Below, in pieces: positions 1 through 5,131 of a stretch of 5,665 nt of DNA. The number at the start of each line of letters is the position of its first letter. Within the stretch, counting starts at the first letter, position 1. Position numbers and translations under genes: made by a program. Below the pieces are notes generated by a model. The model was not told where the DNA came from. It saw only the letters and a list, made by a program, of their open reading frames with translations, and did no database searches. Location of the stretch: positions 1-5,665 of the forward strand of contig CAKKRA010000121.1 of the NCBI GenBank assembly GCA_919902475.1. The letters run 5' to 3'. This DNA comes from Nitrospiria bacterium (lineage in GTDB: Bacteria > Nitrospirota > CAKKRA01 > 9FT-COMBO-42-15).

Positions 1-25
1 AGGGTTTAGCTTCGTTACTCTGCGT

Positions 26-57
26 CCCATGGTTTCCCATGGTTTGCTCTGAGCAAA
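26..57. repeat. 10-bp tandem repeat followed by a 7-bp dyad
   Basis: The decamer CCCATGGTTT occurs twice back to back (26-35 and 36-45), so two CCATGG palindromes sit 10 bp apart. The second copy runs into a dyad, TTTGCTC-T-GAGCAAA (43-57), with perfect 7-bp arms around one base. No T-run follows, so it does not look like a terminator. It could be an operator-like site or the edge of an element lying mostly outside the window. No function is claimed. Confidence 0.45.
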
Positions 58-137
58 AGATATTTAAAGCCAAAGTTAAATATATAATGCAAAATTATAT
101 AATGGCTGGTCAAGAAAATCAATGAATTAATATGCAA

Positions 138-153
138 AGGTAATCTTTTACCT
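138..153. repeat. Perfect 6-bp inverted repeat just upstream of the protease promoter
   Basis: AGGTAA (138-143) and TTACCT (148-153) are exact reverse complements separated by TCTT. The right arm ends three bases before the -35 hexamer of the predicted promoter at 157-184. That is a typical place for a regulator-binding site. A 6-bp dyad in AT-rich DNA can also arise by chance, and no regulator family is suggested. Confidence 0.35.
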
Positions 154-156
154 GCC

Positions 157-184
157 TTGATATATGCCAGAATAATGATATAAT
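157..184 (+). promoter_or_regulatory. Sigma-70-type extended -10 promoter of the M48 protease gene
   Basis: The -35 hexamer TTGATA (157-162) matches the consensus at five of six positions. It is separated by 16 bp from a perfect -10 TATAAT (179-184). A TG one base upstream of the -10 (176-177) gives the extended -10 form TGATATAAT. Transcription would start near 191-192, only about 8-9 nt before the ATG at 200. No Shine-Dalgarno sequence is visible there, so the mRNA would have a very short leader. Two other TATAAT hexamers (83-88, 98-103) lack a good -35 and look less likely. Confidence 0.7.
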
Positions 185-199
185 AAATATGTACAGCCT

Positions 200-1837
200 A
201 TGTCATTAACCTTTGTTGAAATAGAGAGGCAGAAAAACTGGAGGATAGCTGTTTTCTTTCTTGTCCTTCTGTCATTATATTTTGTTATTATAACTACCCT
301 GTCATTATCAATCTTTTTTATTTCGCCTTCCTTGCTTTTTCTGATCAAAGACTACCTGCCTCGCTATCTTTTGACTGTTACATTTGCCTCACTTCTAATT
401 GCATCAATCCATTTTTATTTTTCTGCTGTTGGCGCAATCAGTTTTCTAAAAAAAAACCTGGGCGCCTCTAAGCCAGACTTGGAGGATGGAATACATAAGC
501 GTTTAAAAAATATCATTGATGAGGTTCATGTAGCAACAGGAAACAAGAGAAAGATAGACTGTATGGTGATACCGAGCCTTGCGATGAATGCCCTTGCAGT
601 GGATAATTTCAGGGGCAATGCTGTAATAGCAGTAACTGAGGGGCTGATATCAAGGCTAACAAGACCGCAGCTTGAGGCAGTGGTTGCACACGAGGCTTAC
701 CACATACTTTCAGGCGACTGCCTTGAGGCAACAGTAGCAGCGAGCCTCTTTGGCATTCCTGCTTCTATCATAGAGGGTTCCCAAAACCTTTCTGAGCATG
801 GCATGATTCATCCTCTGTTAATCCCCACATGGATACTTTTAAAATTCAGCCAGATGTTTAATATGTTTATCTCAAGGGAGCGCGAATACCGCGCTGATGC
901 AGGCGCTGTAAAGATGAACCGCAACCCTGTTGCTTTGGCAGAGGCATTACATAAGATCTCAAGTGGCTGGAGAGGAACCGGGTTTCTTGGCAGCGGATTA
1001 GAGATGCTCTGCATTATCAATCCAAAAGCAAGCAAGCTTGACGAATCAGAAGGCTGGCTTTCAGACCTTTTTTCAACTCATCCTCCGATAAGAAAGAGGG
1101 TAGGGGTATTGTTAAGAATGGCAAGGGCGAGCCTTTCACAATTTTATTCAAAGGCAGATGCAGGGAAAAAGGCAATTGCTGCTGAACCGGCAAAAACCGT
1201 TGAGCCGCTTTACTATGCCTATAATGAAGAGCAGGAATGGCAGGGGCCTTTTAATCTTGCAGGGCTTTCTGACTTGCCATGGCTCACCCCTCTTACATGG
1301 ATAGGCACAGCGCCTGATGAGGAGATAGAAAGGGCATCAGAGAATCCAATAATGAATGCCATATTCATCAAAAGGCTTATCCAGTCAAAGGCAAAGACAG
1401 CAGACCTAATATGCCCAAACTGCAAGCAGGCATTGGTTGAGATGCCATACGAAAGGACTCAGGTATATCAATGCAATTTTTGCAAAGGGACATTGGTTGA
1501 AAATAATAAGATACCGAGGATCATTGTGAGGGATGAGGAGCCGTGTCATGAAAGGATAAAACAGTTGTCAAGCGCAGTAATCAATGAAAAGCAGAAAAGA
1601 ATGACAATGAAAAGATTAAACTCAAAAGAACAGCCAAAAACCTCTATACCATTTAAGAACTGCCCTAAATGCAATAAGCCTATGATGAGGAGATTTTATA
1701 GTCTTGTCTATCTTATAGAGGTGGACATGTGCAGCTTCTGCGGCATTACATGGTTTGACAAGGACGAGCTTGAAATGCTCCAGTGCATGGTGGAGAACAG
1801 GATAGTGCCGGAGATAGAGTTGACAAACGAGGAATAA
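200..1837 (+). CDS. Membrane-bound M48 (HtpX-like) zinc metalloprotease with GYF_2-like segment and two C-terminal TFIIB-type zinc ribbons
   Basis: The 545-residue protein is probably an integral inner-membrane protease of the M48 family, whose HtpX members degrade misfolded membrane proteins. Two hydrophobic segments lie near the N-terminus (about 16-48 and 56-83). The catalytic HEAYH motif is at 164-168, preceded by an M48-like stretch ending QLEAVVAHE. The third zinc ligand is probably Glu229 in SREREYRAD (225-233), and the family's HPP motif is at 294-296. After an Ala/Lys/Glu linker (about 318-335), residues 338-372 (YYAYN, then QGPF, then WLTPLTW) resemble a GYF_2 domain. Cys405/408/425/428 and Cys488/491/511/514 form two zinc ribbons; the second ends CGITWFDKDELEML, typical of zf-TFIIB. 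HtpX itself is about 290 residues and lacks this extension. An in-frame stop lies at 176-178, so ATG 200 is the only reasonable start. The specific substrate is unknown; the symbol htpX is withheld because of the different architecture. Confidence 0.9.
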   Translation: MSLTFVEIERQKNWRIAVFFLVLLSLYFVIITTLSLSIFFISPSLLFLIKDYLPRYLLTVTFASLLIASIHFYFSAVGAISFLKKNLGASKPDLEDGIHKRLKNIIDEVHVATGNKRKIDCMVIPSLAMNALAVDNFRGNAVIAVTEGLISRLTRPQLEAVVAHEAYHILSGDCLEATVAASLFGIPASIIEGSQNLSEHGMIHPLLIPTWILLKFSQMFNMFISREREYRADAGAVKMNRNPVALAEALHKISSGWRGTGFLGSGLEMLCIINPKASKLDESEGWLSDLFSTHPPIRKRVGVLLRMARASLSQFYSKADAGKKAIAAEPAKTVEPLYYAYNEEQEWQGPFNLAGLSDLPWLTPLTWIGTAPDEEIERASENPIMNAIFIKRLIQSKAKTADLICPNCKQALVEMPYERTQVYQCNFCKGTLVENNKIPRIIVRDEEPCHERIKQLSSAVINEKQKRMTMKRLNSKEQPKTSIPFKNCPKCNKPMMRRFYSLVYLIEVDMCSFCGITWFDKDELEMLQCMVENRIVPEIELTNEE

Positions 1838-1855
1838 ATTATTCCTTTGTTTTTT
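1825..1855. terminator. Palindrome shared by two convergent stop codons, probable intrinsic terminator
   Basis: AGGAATAA (1830-1837) and TTATTCCT (1839-1846) are perfect reverse complements around A1838. Folded as RNA, AGGAAT pairs with ATTCCT across a five-base loop. AAAC (1825-1828) can extend the stem by pairing with GTTT (1849-1852) across a bulge. On the + strand the core stem is followed by a T-rich tail (1847-1855), as expected for termination after the protease gene. The stem is AT-rich and fairly weak. In the nth direction the tail is less T-rich, so bidirectional use is possible but less certain. Confidence 0.55.
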
Positions 1856-2474
1856 CAGGCCACTTGCATTGCTTGTACAAAACACACTCCTTACAAAGAG
1901 GCTTTTTTGCCTTGCAGGTTTCTCTGCCGTGTAAAATCAAAGCAAGAGAAAAATCAATCCATTTGTTTTCTGGAATCAGATTCCGCAATTGCATCTCAAT
2001 CTTTTCAGGGTCTTCTGATTTTACAAGGCCGAGCCTGTTGCTTACACGCAAAACATGAGTATCCACAGCAATGGCAGGTATATTAAATGCTGCGCTTAGG
2101 ACAACACTCGCTGTCTTTCTGCCAACACCGGGAAGTGTTGTAAGCTCTTCCATGGTAGAAGGTATCTTGCCTCCAAAATCAGAGACGAGCTTTTTTGCGG
2201 CATTTATTATCATCTTTGCCTTATTTTTGTAAAAGCCTGTTGTTCTAATCTCCTGCTCAAAGCTCTTTATATCTGCATTTGCATAGTCCTTTGCTGTTTT
2301 ATATTTTTTAAAAAGCCTTTCAGTAACCACATTTACACGCACATCTGTGCACTGTGCAGAGAGTATTGTTGCCACTAATAGCTCTAATGGATTTGAGAAT
2401 TTAAGGGCAATCTTTGGATGTGGGTATTTCTTTAGAAGCAGTTCTGTTATTTTCTTACTATCCATCATGGCCAT
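1839..2474 (-). CDS. nth: Endonuclease III (DNA glycosylase / AP lyase)
   Basis: This 211-residue protein is a base-excision repair enzyme. It removes oxidised pyrimidines and cleaves the abasic strand by beta-elimination. The helix-hairpin-helix motif LPGVGRKTA spans 114-122, with the catalytic lysine at 120. The catalytic aspartate is Asp138 in VDTHV. A [4Fe-4S] loop is complete: Cys187, Cys194, Cys197 and Cys203 (C-x6-C-x2-C-x5-C). With the start at 2474, these positions coincide with the E. coli Nth numbering as I know it, and the length matches the family. No Shine-Dalgarno is obvious. ATG codons at 2468 and 2465 are alternative starts that would lengthen the short leader. The gene has its own promoter, is separate from the tRNA upstream, and ends one base from the convergent protease gene. 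Confidence 0.96.
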   Translation of the reverse strand: MAMMDSKKITELLLKKYPHPKIALKFSNPLELLVATILSAQCTDVRVNVVTERLFKKYKTAKDYANADIKSFEQEIRTTGFYKNKAKMIINAAKKLVSDFGGKIPSTMEELTTLPGVGRKTASVVLSAAFNIPAIAVDTHVLRVSNRLGLVKSEDPEKIEMQLRNLIPENKWIDFSLALILHGRETCKAKKPLCKECVLYKQCKWPEKTKE

Positions 2475-2483
2475 TTCAGAATA

Positions 2484-2511
2484 ATTATATCAGAATTATA
2501 GGAATTGTAAA
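2484..2511 (-). promoter_or_regulatory. Extended -10 promoter of nth
   Basis: Read on the minus strand, TTTACA (2511-2506, five of six to consensus) is followed after 16 bp by a perfect TATAAT (2489-2484). TG at 2492-2491 makes the extended form TGATATAAT. This is the same 9-mer and the same 16-bp spacing as the protease promoter at 157-184. Transcription would begin near 2477, about 3 nt before ATG 2474, 9 nt before ATG 2468 and 12 nt before ATG 2465. nth would thus be made from a leaderless or very-short-leader mRNA. Confidence 0.65.
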
Positions 2512-2715
2512 AAGCAATAATTCTTGAAAAGGGATTGAACTTAATAGCATTAAAAGCGGTTGATAGAATAACCCTTGGTAAGAGGGATAGCGAATGACCA
2601 GAAATTTGGGGACAATGGCAAGGGTGTTTGGAGGCTTAAAGTGGTATTGATAGTTTTTCTCTTGGCAGGTGGTCTTTAAATGGGTGACCCCATAGTTTCT
2701 CTCTTTGCAGTTGAT
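2485..2715 (-). other. Startless 77-codon open frame between tRNA-Glu and nth, probably non-coding or decayed
   Basis: One minus-strand frame stays open from 2715 to a TAA at 2487-2485. It has no start codon or ribosome-binding site near its 5' end; the first ATG is at 2550. The conceptual peptide has two similar segments 14 residues apart (CKERNY and CQEKNY), produced by the DNA repeat at 2650-2710, and a hydrophobic C-terminal half. The stop lies inside the nth promoter. I recognise no family. It could be chance, a decayed gene or a dispersed repeat. Nothing else coding is visible in 2475-2716. Confidence 0.2.
2650..2710. repeat. Imperfect 19-nt direct repeat flanking a small hairpin, downstream of tRNA-Glu
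   Basis: Positions 2650-2668 (ATAGTTTTTCTCTTGGCAG) and 2692-2710 (ATAGTTTCTCTCTTTGCAG) match at 17 of 19 bases with a 42-bp offset. Between them, ATGGG-TGAC-CCCAT (2680-2693) can form a 5-bp hairpin. The second copy ends only 6 bp from the 3' end of the tRNA gene. The hairpin might help end the tRNA transcript, but no strong T-tract follows it on the minus strand, so it is not called a terminator. Confidence 0.45.
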
Positions 2716-2716
2716 A

Positions 2717-2792
2717 TGGTGGTCCCAACGGGATTCGAACCCGTGTTACCGGCGTGAGAGGCCAGTGTCCTAGGCCACTAGACGATGGGACC
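2717..2792 (-). tRNA. tRNA-Glu, anticodon CTC, CCA encoded
   Basis: The 76-nt gene, read on the minus strand, folds as a complete cloverleaf. The acceptor stem is GGTCCCA/TGGGACC. The anticodon stem CTGGC/GCCGG encloses loop CTCTCAC with anticodon CTC (2758-2756), reading GAG glutamate codons. The T arm is ACGGG-TTCGAAT-CCCGT. The discriminator A is followed by a genomically encoded CCA (2719-2717). It stands alone, with its own promoter immediately upstream. No integrase or duplicated 3' end is visible nearby, so there is no sign that it serves as an attachment site. Confidence 0.97.
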
Positions 2793-2802
2793 AACAGCAG
2801 AT

Positions 2803-2843
2803 ACAATACTTTAATTGGTTGGCTGTGTCAATAATTTTTTAAT
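2803..2843 (-). promoter_or_regulatory. tRNA-Glu promoter with perfect -35 and A/T upstream element
   Basis: On the minus strand a perfect TTGACA (2831-2826) lies 17 bp from TATTGT (2808-2803, four of six to consensus). Transcription would start near 2796, about 4 nt before the mature tRNA end at 2792. The 12 bp directly upstream of the -35 (2843-2832) are an A/T-only tract, like the UP elements that boost stable-RNA promoters. The weaker -10 with a strong -35 and A/T tract is a plausible growth-regulated arrangement, but that is inference. Confidence 0.7.
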
Positions 2844-2882
2844 CTCGCAGCTCAAAATAGCAGCAGGAATTTTTATCTACAT

Positions 2883-3010
2883 CCAAGATTTAGCCAGAGG
2901 TGTCAGATGCAAGGAAGAGCGAGGACTTGCACCGCAGCATACTTGTCAATATATGAGGATGCAAGGCCGAAGCGGCAACGTAGCAGATGTCTCCTATCGC
3001 TAAATCTTTG
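2883..3010. repeat. Fold-back (MITE-like) intergenic repeat, about 128 bp, abutting the lptD stop codon
   Basis: The two ends are inverted repeats. Positions 2883-2894 (CCAAGATTTAGC) match the reverse complement of 2999-3010 (CAAAGATTTAGC) at 11 of 12 bases. Extending inward to 28 bases gives 21 matches, and partial complementarity continues toward a centre near 2946. GATGCAAGG also recurs as a direct repeat (2906-2914 and 2958-2966). No transposase is encoded and no clear target duplication is seen. As RNA it would form a long imperfect hairpin right after the lptD stop, so it may terminate or protect that mRNA. From memory it resembles dispersed palindromic repeats of deltaproteobacterial and Nitrospirota genomes; this is unverified. 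A short + strand open frame across it is not considered a gene. Confidence 0.7.
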
Positions 3011-3011
3011 T

Positions 3012-5129
3012 TTAGTACAGCTTTACTGCGCCGATGCCCCTTAACTCAATAGTAAAGAGAATCTGGTCTATATTCTTCTCTACATTGTCTACAATATTTA
3101 GCCTGTTGTTGTACACCAAACCTGCAGACCAGCACTGCCTTGCATATTTCAGCGTATAGCTCTGCTCCCTGATCCTTTCCAAGTATAAGTCATACCAGAC
3201 AGAGCCTGAGACATCAACCCCAAAGGGAAGGGAAAAGCCCATACCGCCTGTTAAAAATTCAATTCCGGGTTCTTTTGTATATCTCTCCCCTGCTGTAAGA
3301 TACCAGAAGCGGCCTATCTGAAACCGCAGGTCTGAATTCAACTCTGTAAGATAACCGGTATAGGGATTATATTTTGAATCAATAAAAAAGTTAATCATTT
3401 GTTCGCTTTTTATATTCAGATCAGCCCTTATGTCAGAGAATGGCCTCTTTGGCATTGTCAGATTAAAATAACGGTTCTCCTCATTTATATCGTAGCTTTG
3501 TGATAATCTTAAGATAAGGAACTCGTGTTTCTTTATCTCTGTGCCTTTTATATATCTTGCCGAAAACCTGTTTGTAAGGGCATAGGCAACAGCGCTTTTT
3601 CTTGCAATATTGTCTACAGCATCAAACTGTGGCAGGTTTTTCTGATCCACATCAGGGATATATTCATAGTCTATTTCCGGCTCTATTGAATGCCTTATCC
3701 TGTCTATTGTGCCAAATCCTTCTGTATTAAAAATTCGGTTAATCTTTGTTGATAAGCCTGCGCCAATGCTGTACAAAAATCTGTTAGTGGACTCCTCTGT
3801 GTCCTTACTCCTTGAATAGAAGGTCTCGCGCAGCTCTCCTCGCGGTGAAAACGTAAGCGCCCTTAGGAAATTGATTTCACCCTTTAGTTTTGGGTTTATA
3901 TCAATTCTTTGCCCTGTTTTTCCGGTTTCCCTCCAGAAATTTGTCGCAGATGAATTAAGGCTGTAGAATAAAGGCAGCTCATATAATCTATTTTCTACTA
4001 TCTTATATCCCAATTCAGGAAGCCTCTGGACTGTCTCATCATTAACCTTTGTAAGGTCTTTTGTGTATTGTGTCCAGAGATACAGAGAACTTGAAGGCCA
4101 GTTCTGTGTTATCCAGACATTGGAGTCTATGCTCCTCTGGATCCTTTCATGGGTTGTCTCGCTGTAGTCTTTATAATAATCTTTGTCGCTCACAAAGTTG
4201 ATATTCGCCTTAGCGATAAGTCTCTCTGTAAACCCATGCTCAATTAGATATTTGCCTTCCCATTTCTCCCTGCCCGTGAGCCATTCATTTACATAATTTG
4301 TAGATAGGCTCCCTTTTGAATATGGGTCTAAAATATAACGGAACTCTAATTCCGTGCCAAGTCCTTTTTCGCTTCTGTAGTCCGCATAGATTGTCGCATC
4401 AATATTGTCCGCAATAGCCCAGAAAAAAGCCTCTTTTATCTTAAAGCCATCCATTGTGTTATACCCTACAGTCGGAATAAGAAAGCCTGTCTGCCTCTTT
4501 GTCTTTATTGGAAGCACAATATACGGCGAGTATAAAACAGGGATGCCTTTTATATAAAAAAACACATTCCATGCAGTGAGATATTCATCCGGGGTTATCT
4601 TTACATCGCTGCCCCTGAATTTCCAGTCTGGTATTCGCGTGTCGCATGTAGTAATCGATCCTTTATCTATCTTATATGTATCTTCAGAGATTTTTATGAA
4701 TTCGTTTCCTTCAATATGGTAGTTTCCGTTTTTTATAAAGAGTCTGCCGTTATGTATTACCCCAACCTTTGTATTCATGTTCAGATTAATGCTCTCGCAG
4801 GTCAGCCTGTCCTCCTCATCAATGAAAACAACATTGCCGCTTGCAGAGATATCGCCTGTTTTATTGTCAACTATAACCTCATCTGCAGTTAATCTGATCT
4901 TTCCCTGAATAATTTCAACATGGCCATTAGCAAGATAAATATCTTTTCCCCTGTCATGCTCAAGTGTATCTGCATTTATGGTTATTGGCTCGCTTGTCTT
5001 TTCATATTTCCCCAAAGTAGGCGTTTCAGCTTTTGTTAGTGCTGGAAAGAATAGAGCAGAAGAAAAACAGAGCAGAAAGATAATAGAGAAAAAGAAAAAT
5101 CTTTGCGGCTGTCTTGATGTCTGGCCCAT
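3012..5129 (-). CDS. lptD: LPS-assembly protein LptD (outer-membrane LPS translocon)
   Basis: LptD, with the lipoprotein LptE, inserts lipopolysaccharide into the outer leaflet of the outer membrane. Numbering here is from ATG 5129 (705 residues). A signal peptide covers about 1-34, with a hydrophobic core and probable cleavage after LTKA. An OstA/LptA-like periplasmic domain follows (about 48-135; DTLEHDRGKDIYLANGHVEI). The rest is the beta-barrel, with family hallmarks GIPVLYSPYIVLP, RQTGFLIP, IEPEIDYEYIPD and LPQFDAVDN. The chain ends in Tyr, as is common for barrel proteins. Mature cysteines are 111, 162 and 666; 162 and 666 sit where E. coli LptD has Cys173 and Cys724/725. It is somewhat shorter than the E. 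coli protein. Three consecutive ATG codons (5135, 5132, 5129) are possible starts. AGGGG at 5140-5136 is 6 nt from the third, so 5129 is preferred. It is co-transcribed with folC. Confidence 0.95.
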   Translation of the reverse strand: MGQTSRQPQRFFFFSIIFLLCFSSALFFPALTKAETPTLGKYEKTSEPITINADTLEHDRGKDIYLANGHVEIIQGKIRLTADEVIVDNKTGDISASGNVVFIDEEDRLTCESINLNMNTKVGVIHNGRLFIKNGNYHIEGNEFIKISEDTYKIDKGSITTCDTRIPDWKFRGSDVKITPDEYLTAWNVFFYIKGIPVLYSPYIVLPIKTKRQTGFLIPTVGYNTMDGFKIKEAFFWAIADNIDATIYADYRSEKGLGTELEFRYILDPYSKGSLSTNYVNEWLTGREKWEGKYLIEHGFTERLIAKANINFVSDKDYYKDYSETTHERIQRSIDSNVWITQNWPSSSLYLWTQYTKDLTKVNDETVQRLPELGYKIVENRLYELPLFYSLNSSATNFWRETGKTGQRIDINPKLKGEINFLRALTFSPRGELRETFYSRSKDTEESTNRFLYSIGAGLSTKINRIFNTEGFGTIDRIRHSIEPEIDYEYIPDVDQKNLPQFDAVDNIARKSAVAYALTNRFSARYIKGTEIKKHEFLILRLSQSYDINEENRYFNLTMPKRPFSDIRADLNIKSEQMINFFIDSKYNPYTGYLTELNSDLRFQIGRFWYLTAGERYTKEPGIEFLTGGMGFSLPFGVDVSGSVWYDLYLERIREQSYTLKYARQCWSAGLVYNNRLNIVDNVEKNIDQILFTIELRGIGAVKLY

Positions 5130-5131
5130 CA

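Noticed and set aside
3..125. Open + frame at the left edge, possible 3' end of an upstream gene
   Set aside because: About 40 codons without stop, but it contains the tandem decamer and has no recognisable motif; too weak to call as a partial gene.
808..1035. Minus-strand open frames inside the protease gene (also 1219-1425 and 148-348)
   Set aside because: They lie opposite a gene with clear catalytic motifs, have no RBS or homology, and are shadows of it.
1622..2086. Open frames spanning the protease-nth junction (1622-1885 minus, 1783-2058 and 1847-2086 plus)
   Set aside because: They overlap conserved zinc-ribbon and FeS-cluster codons of the two real genes and cross their shared terminator.
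2600..2620. TTTGGGGACA motif resembling ends of REP-associated transposon sequences
   Set aside because: Only about ten bases, no paired copy in the window and no transposase; could be chance.
2717..2792. tRNA-Glu as an integration attachment site
   Set aside because: No second copy of the tRNA 3' end, integrase or foreign-looking cargo is present in the window.
2815..3003. 62-codon + strand open frame between the tRNA and lptD
   Set aside because: It runs across the tRNA promoter and the fold-back repeat, has no RBS and a peptide without any recognisable family; the repeat explains the sequence.
2475..3011. CRISPR array or structured riboswitch in the intergenic space
   Set aside because: No regularly spaced identical repeats occur, and the strong structure present is the tRNA and one fold-back repeat located 3' of lptD rather than in a leader.
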